From: CALEMW01 sp964343835
GTDB taxonomy: Bacteria > Krumholzibacteriota > Krumholzibacteriia > LZORAL124-64-63
Length of the DNA: 64,000 nucleotides
Assembly (NCBI GenBank): GCA_964343835.1
Contig: CAYFKR010000001.1
Location: 279,944-343,943 of the forward strand
Reading direction: 5' to 3'
Part shown: positions 25,297 to 36,077 of the stretch, piece after piece
Position numbering within the stretch: the first letter of the stretch is position 1
Layout of the letters: each line of letters begins with the position of its first letter
Program-made: the position numbers and the translations under genes
Notes under the pieces: generated by a model
Databases searched by the model: none
Told to the model about the DNA's origin: nothing
The model's input: the letters and a program-made list of their open reading frames with translations, nothing else

Positions 25297-25761
25297 ATGC
25301 GCAGCATCCGCACCATCCTGATCCTCGCGACCCTCGTGGTCGCCGCAAGCGGCGTTTTCGCCGCCGAGTCCTCCGACGCCGGCATCAAGTGGTACTCCTA
25401 CGAGGAGGGCCTCGCCGCCGCCAAGGCCGCCGGCAAGCCCGTGATCATCGATTTCCACGCCGACTGGTGCAAGTGGTGCAAGGAGATGGACAAGAAGACG
25501 TTCAGCGACGCCCGCGTCATCGAGATCATGAACGGCAGGTTCATCCCCATCAGCGTGGACACCGAGAAGGAGAAGGCTCCGGCCCAGGCCTTCAACGTGC
25601 AGAGCCTGCCCACCATGTGGTTCCTGGACGCCCAGGGCGAGCGCATCGACACCCTGCCCGGGTTCGTGGACGCGGACTTCTTCGTGATCGTGCTGGACTA
25701 CATCGCCTCGGAAAGCTACAAGTCGGTGGACTTCGCGAAGTACATGGAGGACCGCAGCTAG
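25297..25761 (+). CDS. Exported thioredoxin-like protein
   Basis: This 154-residue protein has a signal peptide (1-22, ending VFAAES) and a thioredoxin fold of the DUF255/thiol:disulfide (DsbD-gamma-like) type. It carries the redox motif WCKWCK (Cys58, Cys61) after VIIDFHAD and a cis-Pro-like SLPTMWFLDAQG. It probably reduces or isomerises periplasmic disulfides or feeds a reductant to a membrane system. AGAGAGG upstream supports the ATG. It is followed 11 nt later by the FAD oxidoreductase gene and may be cotranscribed. Confidence 0.88.
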   Translation: MRSIRTILILATLVVAASGVFAAESSDAGIKWYSYEEGLAAAKAAGKPVIIDFHADWCKWCKEMDKKTFSDARVIEIMNGRFIPISVDTEKEKAPAQAFNVQSLPTMWFLDAQGERIDTLPGFVDADFFVIVLDYIASESYKSVDFAKYMEDRS

Positions 25762-25772
25762 CTGGAGGTGAG

Positions 25773-26927
25773 ATGGTCACCGTCGAGGCGACCATCGTGG
25801 GCGGAGGCATCACGGGCTGTTGCGCGGCGGACGCCGCCGCGCGCGCCGGTGTCGAAACCGTCCTGCTGGATAAGGAAACCCACCTGGCCGCCGGCGTGAC
25901 CTCGCGCAACAGCGAAGTGGCGCACGGCGGCATGTATTATCCCCCCGGATCCATCAAGGCCGATTGCTGCGTGCGCGGGCGGCGCCTGCTCGCCGCCTTC
26001 TGCGAAGAGGCGGGCGTGGACTACCGCGCCTGCGGCAAGCTCATCGTGGCGGTGGACGACGGCGAGGCCGACGACCTGGACCCGCTCCTGGAGCGCGGCT
26101 TGGAGAACGGCGTGGAGGGCTTCCGGCTGGTGGAGGGCGCGGAGCTGGCCGCCCTGGAGCCCGACGTGCGGGCCGTGGCCGGACTGCTGTCGCCCGCCAC
26201 GGGGATCGTGGACGCCGAGGGCGCGGCCCGGGCCTACGCGGCGCGCGCCGCGGAACACGGCGCCCAAGTCATGACCGGAGCCGAGGTGATCGCCCTGGAC
26301 CGCTCGCCCGACGGCTGGCTGGTGACCGTGCGCCGCAGCGACGAGGCCTGGACCCACGCCTCACGCCACCTGGTGCTCTGCGGCGGCCTGCACGCCGACT
26401 CCCTCGCTGCCATGGCCGGCCTCGACCCCGCCGCCGAGGGCCTTGCCCAGCGCTGGGTCAAGGGCAACTACTTCGGCGTGGACCCGAAGCACGACGGCCG
26501 GGTGTCGCGGCTCATCTACCCCATCCCCCCCCGCGGCGCCGACACCCTCGGCGTGCACGTGTGCCTGGACCTCGGCGGCCAGATGCGCCTGGGGCCCGAC
26601 TTCGAGCCCGTGGACCGCGTTGAGGACTACGCCGTGGACCCTGCCCGCCGCGACGCCTTCTTCGACGGCGCCTCGCGTTTCCTGCCCTGGCTCGAGCCCG
26701 ACGACCTCCATCCCGTCATGAGCGGCATCCGTCCCAAGCTGGGCGTGGACGATCCTTTCGCCGACTTCCGTATACGCCGTTACGACGGCGCTTTCGAGGG
26801 CCTGGTGGCCTTGGCGGGCATCGACTCCCCCGGGTTGACGTCGGCGCCGGCGGTGGGGGAGATGGTGGCCGACGTGCTGCGGGGCGCGGAGCCGCCGCGG
26901 CCGTGGGACGAAGGGGGGGCGTCGTGA
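25773..26927 (+). CDS. FAD-dependent DAO-family oxidoreductase (L-2-hydroxyglutarate dehydrogenase-like)
   Basis: This 384-residue flavoprotein begins with the dinucleotide-binding fold ATIVGGGITGCCAADAAARA and has a family-typical SRNSEVAHGGMYYPPGSIKA segment near residue 48. The C-terminal FAD contact is SGIRPKLG and ALAGIDSPGLTSAPAVGEMV. This pattern fits LhgO/YgaF-type 2-hydroxyacid oxidases better than glycine oxidase. Electrons probably go to the quinone pool. GGAGG precedes the ATG. The stop overlaps the GTG of the PAP2-like gene. Substrate is inferred from family only. Confidence 0.85.
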   Translation: MVTVEATIVGGGITGCCAADAAARAGVETVLLDKETHLAAGVTSRNSEVAHGGMYYPPGSIKADCCVRGRRLLAAFCEEAGVDYRACGKLIVAVDDGEADDLDPLLERGLENGVEGFRLVEGAELAALEPDVRAVAGLLSPATGIVDAEGAARAYAARAAEHGAQVMTGAEVIALDRSPDGWLVTVRRSDEAWTHASRHLVLCGGLHADSLAAMAGLDPAAEGLAQRWVKGNYFGVDPKHDGRVSRLIYPIPPRGADTLGVHVCLDLGGQMRLGPDFEPVDRVEDYAVDPARRDAFFDGASRFLPWLEPDDLHPVMSGIRPKLGVDDPFADFRIRRYDGAFEGLVALAGIDSPGLTSAPAVGEMVADVLRGAEPPRPWDEGGAS

Positions 26928-27658
26928 TCGTGGGGATCGGCATCGCAGTGGCCCTGGTGGCCTTGGCCCTCGGGGCCGCGGTGAAGGCCGTACGGGCGGC
27001 GGGGGGCGTGGGGCGCGAGCGCGGGCCGCGGCCGTTCCGGCACACCGGCCGCCACTACAAGGGCCTCTATTCGCGGCGCGGGTTCCTGCGGCTGGGCGCG
27101 GCTTCTGCCGGCGCCTTCGTGCTGGCTCACGTCGGTGTGGACGCAGCGGTGGAGCGCTGGCATACCGGGTCGGTGCGGGGGCCTCACAGCGACCTGATCG
27201 CCGAGGGTTTCAAGGGCTTCGGCGAACGCTTCTGGTTCGCGGTGTGGGGCGTGTTCGCCTTGCTGGACGGCCTGCTGGCGTCGTCGCCGTTGCTGCGCTG
27301 GGGGCGCCGGAACTTCGAGGCGATGGTGGTGGGGCTGCCCGCGCTGTGGACCATCCAGCGTGTGGGCGGCGCAGGCCGTCCCACCGACAAGCACGAGGAC
27401 CCGAAGTGGCGCCCAATGAGCGACGACAACACCGCCTCGGGCCACACCTTCATCGCCGCGATCCCGTGGCTCAACGCCGGGCGGGAAATCGACGCCGCGT
27501 GGCTGCGCCGCGGCGCGTGGGTGATGAGCTGGGGGACGGGGTGGTCGCGGGTGAACGACCGGCGGCACTATCTGTCGCAGGTGCTGTTGGGGCATCGGAT
27601 TGCGGGGGAGGCGGTGGACGTGGTCTCCATGGAGCCTGGTCCATCGGGCGGCGAATAA
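26924..27658 (+). CDS. PAP2-like membrane phosphatase with internal twin-arginine motif
   Basis: The product is 244 residues. It carries the PAP2 signature as K-x6-RP (KHEDPKWRP), a variant TASGHT for PSGH, and SR-x5-H (SRVNDRRH). The final Asp of SR-x5-H-x3-D is Gln here (HYLSQ). It therefore has the histidine nucleophile and phosphate-binding residues but not the usual acid that activates the histidine. Residues 1-22 form a membrane helix. Residues 50-56 read SRRGFLR, followed by a small hydrophobic run, which is a perfect twin-arginine-like motif but internal. The GTG overlaps the previous stop. Lipid phosphate is a plausible substrate; catalysis is uncertain. Confidence 0.65.
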   Translation: MIVGIGIAVALVALALGAAVKAVRAAGGVGRERGPRPFRHTGRHYKGLYSRRGFLRLGAASAGAFVLAHVGVDAAVERWHTGSVRGPHSDLIAEGFKGFGERFWFAVWGVFALLDGLLASSPLLRWGRRNFEAMVVGLPALWTIQRVGGAGRPTDKHEDPKWRPMSDDNTASGHTFIAAIPWLNAGREIDAAWLRRGAWVMSWGTGWSRVNDRRHYLSQVLLGHRIAGEAVDVVSMEPGPSGGE

Positions 27659-27685
27659 CGATTTCGGCACAGATCTGGCGAGGCA

Positions 27686-27708
27686 CCTCCAGGACTCTCA
27701 CCTGGAGG
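27686..27708 (+). promoter_or_regulatory. 8-bp inverted repeat upstream of the HigA-like gene
   Basis: CCTCCAGG (27686-27693) and CCTGGAGG (27701-27708) form a perfect inverted repeat around a 7-nt centre. It could be an operator or a weak terminator of the preceding gene; no T-tract follows. Confidence 0.35.
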
Positions 27709-27715
27709 ATGTGTG

Positions 27716-27742
27716 TTGACGTATAACGTTACGCGTTATATG
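27716..27742 (+). promoter_or_regulatory. Promoter with HigA-type operator palindrome
   Basis: TTGACG (27716-27721) is followed by a perfect 7-bp inverted repeat TATAACG-TTACG-CGTTATA (27722-27740) that fills the spacer and overlaps the -10 region (TATATG or TATGGT). TATAACG/CGTTATA palindromes are typical autoregulatory operators of HigA antitoxins, and the HigA-like gene begins 48 nt downstream. Confidence 0.55.
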
Positions 27743-27789
27743 GTGCAGCCCATGACGTCGCCATCGTCGACTACCACTGAGGTCGCACC

Positions 27790-28100
27790 ATGAGCCCCAG
27801 GAAACTGAAGCCCGTCCATCCCGGCGAAGTCCTCCGCGAGGAATTCCTCGTCCCCTCGGGCCTGAGCCAGAACAGGCTGGCCAACGAGATCGGCGTGCCG
27901 CCGCGCAGGATCAACGAGATCGTGCTGGAGAAGCGGCGGATCACCGCCGACACGGCGCTGCGCCTTGCACGTTACTTCCGGATGACGCCGGATTTCTGGA
28001 TGGGTCTCCAGGTGGACTACGACCTGGCCGTCGAGACGGACCGTCTCGGCGATCGCCTCCGTTCCGAAGTGGGACGCTATGCCGGGGGGCCGCTGAACCG

Positions 28101-28104
<4 letters not shown>
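27790..28104 (+). CDS. higA: HigA/VapI-family HTH antitoxin-like regulator
   Basis: This 104-residue XRE-type helix-turn-helix protein starts KLKPVHPGEVLREEFL, continues with the HTH (LSQNRLANEIGVPPRRINEIVLEKR) and ends with the family's RYFRMTPDFWMGLQVDYDL region. HigA normally neutralises the RelE-like toxin HigB encoded just upstream. Here only about 130 nt separate the preceding gene from this one, too little for HigB, so it is an orphan antitoxin. Its stop overlaps the recQ ATG, so it is translationally coupled to recQ. The promoter carries a matching palindrome, suggesting autorepression that also sets recQ expression. Confidence 0.85.
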
Positions 28105-29948
<1,844 letters not shown>

Positions 29949-29980
29949 GCCCCGCCCGCTTCGATCGGAACTGACGGATC

Positions 29981-31228
29981 CTAGCGCGCCAACGTCATCC
30001 TCCCCGTCCCCATCCCCTCACGACTCTCCACCCGGTACATGTACACCCCGGACGGCAGCTCCCGGCCGTCGTCCGTGCGGCCGTCCCAGCGCCAGCGCTC
30101 GGCGCCGGGGCGGGCGGTCAGGGCGCCGGTGCGCAGGGCGCGGCCGGCCAGGTCGTAGACCGTCAGGGTCACGGGGCCGCCGGAGCGGGTCTCGAAGAGG
30201 ATCTCCGTGGACGGGTTGAAGGGGTTGGGGCGGTTGCCCATCAGGACCAGGGAGCCGAGGTCGGGCACGGCGGTCACGTCGGGCTCGTCCATGGTCCACA
30301 TGTCGCCGTGGACGTAGTACTCGCCGTAGCCGTCGCTGGTGATCACGATGTGCTGGGCCGAACCGTGGTTCTCGTCCACCGTGTTGACGATGGTGCGCTG
30401 GCCGGCGGGGTAGCTCGTGGAGGAGCCCTGGGCCGTCTGGTACAGGTACATGCCGGCGGCGGCCATGCGGTTCATGGGATCGCTGTGGGGGTGGCCGTAG
30501 CTGCTGCTGACCGGCACCGACACGATGCCCACCTCGGGGGTGGTGGAGTTCAGGAAGTTCTGGTTGCTGCTGGTGTACGACCCGTGGTGGTTCACCTGGT
30601 AGACCTCGATGTCGCCGGCCTCGGCGCCCACCGACGTCTCCACGTCCGCCTCGCTGCTGTAACCGCCGGTCAGGTCGCCGGCCACCAGGAAGTCGAAGTC
30701 GCCGCATTCCACCAGCAGAGCGAGACCGTACTCGTTCTCGCGGGAGCTGTTGGTGTAGGGGGAAGAGGACTGGCCGTTGCCGTTCACGGCGATGATGGTG
30801 CAGGTCACGCCGTCGCCCAGGTCGATCACCATGCCGTCGGTGGCCGTCTGGCGCTTGGCCGAGACGGTCGAGGCGTAGCTGTTGTAGGTGGCGGTGGTGT
30901 AGCTCCAGCCCCGGTCGTAGACGGCGTTGGCCACGCCCACGGCGTCGTAGACCTCGTCCAGGCCACCGCAGTGGTCGGCGTGGTAGTGGCTGGCGGCCAT
31001 GTAGTCGAGCTGGGTGATGCCCAGGCTCGTGAGGTAGGGCACGATGATGTCGTCGCCGTCGCCGTTGGATCCGCCGTCGAACAGAAGGGTCTGGCCACTG
31101 GACGACTGGATCAGGGTGGCGTCGGCCTGCCCGACGTAGAGGCAGTGGATGGTCACGTCGGCGGCCGCGGGCAGGGCCGCGGTGAGCACGGCGGCAAGCA
31201 CAACCGCACGGACGAGGACTTCGCGCAT
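29981..31228 (-). CDS. Secreted metallo-beta-lactamase-fold hydrolase with FlgD-like C-terminal domain
   Basis: The product is 415 residues. It has a signal peptide at 1-23 (LAAVLTAALPAAAD), then a ComEC/Rec2-like metallo-beta-lactamase domain starting HCLYVGQADATLI, with the metal motif ASHYHADHCGG, a second-site GDLTG and VYQVNHHGSY. These residues fit a phosphodiesterase or nuclease-type MBL protein. The C-terminal ~90 residues (NRPNPFNPSTEILFE to the end) form the FlgD-like sorting or anchoring module also seen on the M1 peptidases. The ATG at 31228 is preferred over 31234 because GGAG lies 8 nt away. It may act on extracellular DNA or nucleotides; this is inference. Confidence 0.85.
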   Translation of the reverse strand: MREVLVRAVVLAAVLTAALPAAADVTIHCLYVGQADATLIQSSSGQTLLFDGGSNGDGDDIIVPYLTSLGITQLDYMAASHYHADHCGGLDEVYDAVGVANAVYDRGWSYTTATYNSYASTVSAKRQTATDGMVIDLGDGVTCTIIAVNGNGQSSSPYTNSSRENEYGLALLVECGDFDFLVAGDLTGGYSSEADVETSVGAEAGDIEVYQVNHHGSYTSSNQNFLNSTTPEVGIVSVPVSSSYGHPHSDPMNRMAAAGMYLYQTAQGSSTSYPAGQRTIVNTVDENHGSAQHIVITSDGYGEYYVHGDMWTMDEPDVTAVPDLGSLVLMGNRPNPFNPSTEILFETRSGGPVTLTVYDLAGRALRTGALTARPGAERWRWDGRTDDGRELPSGVYMYRVESREGMGTGRMTLAR

Positions 31229-31338
31229 GAACATCTCTCCGGGAGTGGGGAATTTGAACTCTCGCCATTCATTTTAACACACACTCCGCCCATCCGAAAG
31301 GGAACCCGGACGGATCCGGTGTGGTCGAACCGTGGGTT

Positions 31339-31347
31339 TGGTATGAT
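31339..31347 (+). promoter_or_regulatory. Extended -10 promoter of the CHAT-protein gene
   Basis: TGGTATGAT matches TGn-TATGAT and lies 42 nt upstream of the ATG at 31389. No good -35 box is visible. Confidence 0.4.
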
Positions 31348-31388
31348 CGGGACCCGGAACAGCCAGCCACCACAGCCCCGGAGCAGCC

Positions 31389-34300
31389 ATGACGCACCCC
31401 ATCCGCGCCCTCGTCATCGCGATCCTGCTGGTCGCCGCCGTCGCCCCGGCCCAGGACGACCGCCCCGTCCTGGACGTGGATGTGCTGTTCACCCTCCGCG
31501 CCGTGGACGGCTCCACGGGCGTGCTGGACGTGGGGGAGGCGGCGGGCGTGGTCGTCGGCGGCCGGCGGGTGATCTACCGCGTGTCGTCCACCGAGGGGAC
31601 CGAACAGGTGGGAGAGGCGGAGCTCGCATCCGTGACGGCGGATTCCTGCATCGTGTCGCTGTACGCGTTCGAGGGCGCGACCCTCGCCGACGGCGACCAG
31701 GTGGAGCTGCGCCTGCGCGTGCCCCGGCCCGAACGCGACCAGATCGGCTGGCGGCTGGCGGAGAACGCGATCGTCCTGAAGGAGGTGGGGGGCACGGTCC
31801 TGCTCGACCCCGCCGACGTCTTCGCCGACCCCGACGCCGACCACGACACCCCCCTGCTCCAGGCCTGCGCCGACATGTGCCGTGAGGTCGTGCCGTACAT
31901 CGAGGATTGGGAGGAGATGGAGAACGAGCAGGGCGGCCGCTACGCGGGCCGGACCATGCGCGACATCCTGGAGAACGCCGTCCCGGATGACATGGAGGAC
32001 TTCCTGCTCTTCGTCCTCAGCTATCCGGGGAAGTACCTGGCCCAGACCTGGAACATCGAGGAGATCCTGGCCACCTGGGTGCTCAACGATGCGCTCCCGT
32101 CGTACCTCGAACTGCTGGACGACGCCGAGGCGTCCGATCCCGCCGACTGGCCCGACCTCGTCCGGCCCCACCTGCAGACCTTCGCCGACGACACCTGGGG
32201 CACCGACCTCCACCAGGAGACCTGGCGCCGCCTCCGCCGCGGCGAGACCGACGCTGCCCTGCGGTCCGCCCGCCTGATCCGCACGGCCGCGGAACTGACC
32301 GACAACGAGGACTGGTGGATCAAGGCCACCGACGCCGAGGCCAACGTCCACGAACGCGAGGGAGACCTGGAGCGGGCCGTCGCGGCCTGGGCCGAGGGGC
32401 TGGAGCGCACGTCCCGCGAGGTGGCGTCGCGCTACGTCTCCCTGGGCAATATGGCCGACGCCCTGCGCCAGCTCGAGCACTGGGACGAGGCCGCCGCAAG
32501 CTACACCGAGGCCCTGGAGATCCTGGGCGGCCTCGCCGATCCGCCGGGCCCCGACGCCACCGCCTACAGCTGGCTCGGCCTGGGACGCGTGCGCGTGGGG
32601 CAGCACCGCAACGAGGAGGCAGCCGCGGCCTTCGCTCACGCGGCGACGGTCTTCCACCGCCGCGGCAGCCTGGTGGACGTGGAACAGGCGGCCCGGGCCC
32701 TGTCCGAGGGCGGCGACGCCCTGGAGGAGATCGGACGGCACCGCGAGGCCATCGCCACCCGGCGCCGCGGGTTGGCCCTGGCCACGGAACTGGGCTGGAT
32801 GTCGACGGTCGCATCGGCCCTTTGCGACGTCAGCGACGGCTACTGGAGCCTGGGGCTGCTCGACTCCGCAGTGACGGTCCGCGAGGAGGCCATCGCCCTC
32901 TACGCCGAGCTGGACGACCCCCGCAGCATCGCCCTGGAGAAGACCAACCTCGCCTCGCTGGCCTGGAAGCTGGGCGAGACGGAACGGGCGCGGACCCTGA
33001 CCGACGAGGCGCTGGCGAGCCACCTCTCCCGCGACGAGTGGTGGGACGCCGGCGACGTGCTGGAGCGCCAGGGCACCCGGGAACGGACCCGCGGCAACCA
33101 CCACGAGGCCCTGGGCCTCCTGGAGCGCGCCCTGGAGTGCTACGCCCACGGCGACTGGCCGGCGGACGAGGCCAGCGCGTCCCTGGAGATGGCCGAGTCC
33201 CTCGAGGGCCTCGGCTACTACGCCCGTGCCGACAGCGCCTACACGGCCACCCTGGAGAAGCAGCGCCTCGCCGACAGCCCGTCGGGGGAGGCTCTCACCC
33301 TGGAGTGGTGGGCCTACAGCATCCTCGCCCGCAAGGGCGGCGACCGCGTGGGCGCGGCCGCGCGCCTGGACGACGCCCTGTCCATCCGCCGTCGCCTGGG
33401 CGACCTGGGCGGCCAGTGCGGCGCAATGCGGTCGCTGGCCATGCTGACCCAGATGGAGGGTCGCTACGCCGACGGCCTGGCTCTGGCCGATTCGGCCCTG
33501 GCCATCGCCCGCGCCATGCCCAGCAAGGAGAAGGAGGGACAGTGCCTGGAGACGGGGGCGCGGAACCTGTGGGCCCTGGGCGAGATCGACCGGGCGTTCG
33601 AGCGCGTGTCGCGCTCCCTGGAACTGGCGGAGGAGGTGGGGGACCAGGGGCGCATCGCCGAGGTGCTCCAGACCATGGGCCAGCTCCGGGAGGCCAAGGG
33701 CGACCTGGCGGCGGCCAAGGATCTCTACCGCCGCGCCGCCGAAGTGGCCGAAGCCGCGGAACTGGACGGTTCGGTGGCCAACGCGCTGCGGAACCTGGCC
33801 TGGACCAGCCACGTGGAGGGCCGCAACGACGACGCCGTGGCCCACGCCGAGCGGGCCATGGCCATCTACCTGGAGCTGGGCAACGAGTGGGCCACATCGT
33901 CGTGCCTCAACACGCTGGCGTCGGCTGCCCATACCAGGGGCCGGTTCGACGATTCCATCGCCCTGTACGAGCGGGCGAAGGCCATCGACACCGCCTGGAA
34001 CGATCCCTTCGGCATCGCCGCCGCCGAGAACAACATGGGCGGCGTGTACCGCGACATGAAGGACTTCGCCACCGCCGCCGAACACTTCCGCCGCGCCAAC
34101 GACATCGGGGAGCGCTTCCGGTTCGTGGACGTGCAGTGCGCCACCCGCGCCAACCTGGCCCACTGCGCCTACGAGCTGGGCGACCCGGACGGGGCCCTCG
34201 AGCAGGCGGCGCTGGGGCTCGAGGTGGCCCGCACCGCGGACGTCGCGCCCCGCATCGCCGACCTCACGATGATCCGCGGCCGCATCCTGCGCCAGATGGG

Positions 34301-36077
34301 ACGATTCGACGAGGCCCTGACCGACCTCGAGGAGTCCATGGCCCTCGCGCGGCGGATGGACAACGCCCTGAAGACGGCCCGCCTGGACTGGGAGCTCGGC
34401 GCCCTCGCCTACGAGCGGGGAGACCTCGACGCCGCCCGCCGTCATCTCGACCGGGCGGTGGAGGCCGGTCGCGCATACGACATGCCGACCCTCATGTGGG
34501 AGCCCCTGTTCTACCTGGCCCGCGTTCGCCGCGACACGGACGACCGTGACGGCGCCGAGCAGGCTTATCGCGAGTCCATGGAGGCCCTCGAGTCCATCCA
34601 CGGCGGCATCGGCGACGACGAGACCGCCGACGCCTTCCGCTCCCGGCACGGCGACGTGTACCGCGAACTCGTGGACCTGCTCACCGCCATGGGCCGCCGC
34701 GAGGAGGCCTGGGAGGTGCTGGGACTGATGAAGTCGCAGGAGCTCCAGGGCCTGGCGGGCGAGGCGTCGGACGCCGTGCTCGGCGATGCCGACCGCGCCC
34801 TGGTGGGCGAGGCCCGCGACATGGCCTCCCACGAGGTGCGCCTGACCCGCCTGCTCTCCGACGAGCTCCAGCGTCCCGAGGCTGAACGCCGCGCGGAGCT
34901 GATCCGTGGCTGGCGCGCCGAGATCGACTCGCTCCGCCTGCGCTTCCATGATTTCGTGGGGGAGCTGCGCCGCGACCGTCCCGACCTCTACGCCCGCGTG
35001 GAGGTGGAGCCCGTCACGTTCCGCCAGCTCCAGCGCACCCTGCGCGACGACGAGGCCTTCGTCGAACCGGTGGTGCTGCCCGAGCGCGTGGTGATCTTCG
35101 TGGTGCGCGGCGGCGACGTGCCGCTGGTGTATCGCGAGGTCCCCGTCGCCGAGGCCCGCATGGACGACCTGGTGCGCCGCATGCGCACGGCCCTCGAGCA
35201 TCCCGACGGCGACTGGGAGCTGCGCGGCCTCCGCGCCGCCGGCGGCGCCTCCACTCCGAAGGAGGACCCGTCCCAGCCGGCCCAGGACCTCCACGGCATC
35301 CTCGTGGACCCGATCCTGGGCGACCTGGACGGCGTGTCCACGGTGATCCTCAGCCCCAGCGGCCGCCTGCGCTACATCCCCTTCGCCGCCCTCTTCGACG
35401 GCGACCAGTACCTGGTGGACCGCTTCGACCTGGCCGTGCTGACCCAGGCCGGCACCCTCAGCCCCCGCGACCCCGTGTCCGCCGACGCCCCCCTGCTGGC
35501 CCTCGGCGACCCCGACGGCTCCCTGCCCGGCGCCGTCCAGGAGGTCCACCGCCTCGAGGAGCTCTGGGACCCCGCCCCGGTCACCGCCATCCTCGGCGCC
35601 GACGCCACCAAGGACACCCTCCGCCACGAGGTCGACCGCCACGCCATCGTCCACCTCGCCACCCACGGCGTCCTGCGCCACGACCTGCCCGAGGCCTCCT
35701 ACCTGCTCATGGCCGGCGAAGGCGACGGCGCCAGCCTCACCATGCGCGACATCCTCCTGCTCCCCATGTTCGGCGTCGACCTTACGGTCCTGTCCGCCTG
35801 CCAGACAGCCGTCGGCGAAGACGGCGTCGGCGCCGAGATCGCCGGACTCGCCTACCAGTTCGAACAAAACGGAGCAGCCGCCATCATCGCGAGTCTCTGG
35901 AAGGTCTCGGACATCAGCACGGGCCAGTTGATGAGCGACCTTTACGCCAACCTCCGTCAAGACGGCATGGGCAAGGCAGCGGCACTATCAACAGCCCAGC
36001 GAGCCCTGCGATGCGACCCAACCTTCAGCCACCCCTTCCACTGGGCGCCATTCATTCTGATCGGCAACTGGAGATAG
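31389..36077 (+). CDS. Exported TPR-CHAT protein (caspase-like peptidase domain)
   Basis: This very large protein (1562 residues) has a signal peptide at about 1-20 (ALVIAILLVAAVAPAQ). A short beta-rich N-terminal domain is followed by roughly twenty-five TPR-type helical repeats from about 280 to 1100. A coiled region comes next, and the C-terminal ~300 residues form a CHAT domain. The clan-CD dyad is His1426 in HLATHG and Cys1471 in LSACQT, followed by GAAAIIASLWKVSD, so the peptidase looks active. CHAT domains act as regulated proteases in defence and signalling, mostly cytoplasmic. Export of this one is notable. Codon use becomes strikingly C-biased in the last kilobase. Its 3' end is part of an imperfect inverted repeat. 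Confidence 0.9.
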   Translation: MTHPIRALVIAILLVAAVAPAQDDRPVLDVDVLFTLRAVDGSTGVLDVGEAAGVVVGGRRVIYRVSSTEGTEQVGEAELASVTADSCIVSLYAFEGATLADGDQVELRLRVPRPERDQIGWRLAENAIVLKEVGGTVLLDPADVFADPDADHDTPLLQACADMCREVVPYIEDWEEMENEQGGRYAGRTMRDILENAVPDDMEDFLLFVLSYPGKYLAQTWNIEEILATWVLNDALPSYLELLDDAEASDPADWPDLVRPHLQTFADDTWGTDLHQETWRRLRRGETDAALRSARLIRTAAELTDNEDWWIKATDAEANVHEREGDLERAVAAWAEGLERTSREVASRYVSLGNMADALRQLEHWDEAAASYTEALEILGGLADPPGPDATAYSWLGLGRVRVGQHRNEEAAAAFAHAATVFHRRGSLVDVEQAARALSEGGDALEEIGRHREAIATRRRGLALATELGWMSTVASALCDVSDGYWSLGLLDSAVTVREEAIALYAELDDPRSIALEKTNLASLAWKLGETERARTLTDEALASHLSRDEWWDAGDVLERQGTRERTRGNHHEALGLLERALECYAHGDWPADEASASLEMAESLEGLGYYARADSAYTATLEKQRLADSPSGEALTLEWWAYSILARKGGDRVGAAARLDDALSIRRRLGDLGGQCGAMRSLAMLTQMEGRYADGLALADSALAIARAMPSKEKEGQCLETGARNLWALGEIDRAFERVSRSLELAEEVGDQGRIAEVLQTMGQLREAKGDLAAAKDLYRRAAEVAEAAELDGSVANALRNLAWTSHVEGRNDDAVAHAERAMAIYLELGNEWATSSCLNTLASAAHTRGRFDDSIALYERAKAIDTAWNDPFGIAAAENNMGGVYRDMKDFATAAEHFRRANDIGERFRFVDVQCATRANLAHCAYELGDPDGALEQAALGLEVARTADVAPRIADLTMIRGRILRQMGRFDEALTDLEESMALARRMDNALKTARLDWELGALAYERGDLDAARRHLDRAVEAGRAYDMPTLMWEPLFYLARVRRDTDDRDGAEQAYRESMEALESIHGGIGDDETADAFRSRHGDVYRELVDLLTAMGRREEAWEVLGLMKSQELQGLAGEASDAVLGDADRALVGEARDMASHEVRLTRLLSDELQRPEAERRAELIRGWRAEIDSLRLRFHDFVGELRRDRPDLYARVEVEPVTFRQLQRTLRDDEAFVEPVVLPERVVIFVVRGGDVPLVYREVPVAEARMDDLVRRMRTALEHPDGDWELRGLRAAGGASTPKEDPSQPAQDLHGILVDPILGDLDGVSTVILSPSGRLRYIPFAALFDGDQYLVDRFDLAVLTQAGTLSPRDPVSADAPLLALGDPDGSLPGAVQEVHRLEELWDPAPVTAILGADATKDTLRHEVDRHAIVHLATHGVLRHDLPEASYLLMAGEGDGASLTMRDILLLPMFGVDLTVLSACQTAVGEDGVGAEIAGLAYQFEQNGAAAIIASLWKVSDISTGQLMSDLYANLRQDGMGKAAALSTAQRALRCDPTFSHPFHWAPFILIGNWR

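Noticed and set aside
27659..27789. Possible HigB toxin upstream of higA
   Set aside because: The gap is only about 130 nt and no RelE-like reading frame is present in any frame.
31269..35960. Very long minus-strand open frame opposite the CHAT gene
   Set aside because: It is the antisense shadow of a GC-rich coding frame: no start context, no family features, low-complexity composition. The plus frame has clear TPR and CHAT motifs.
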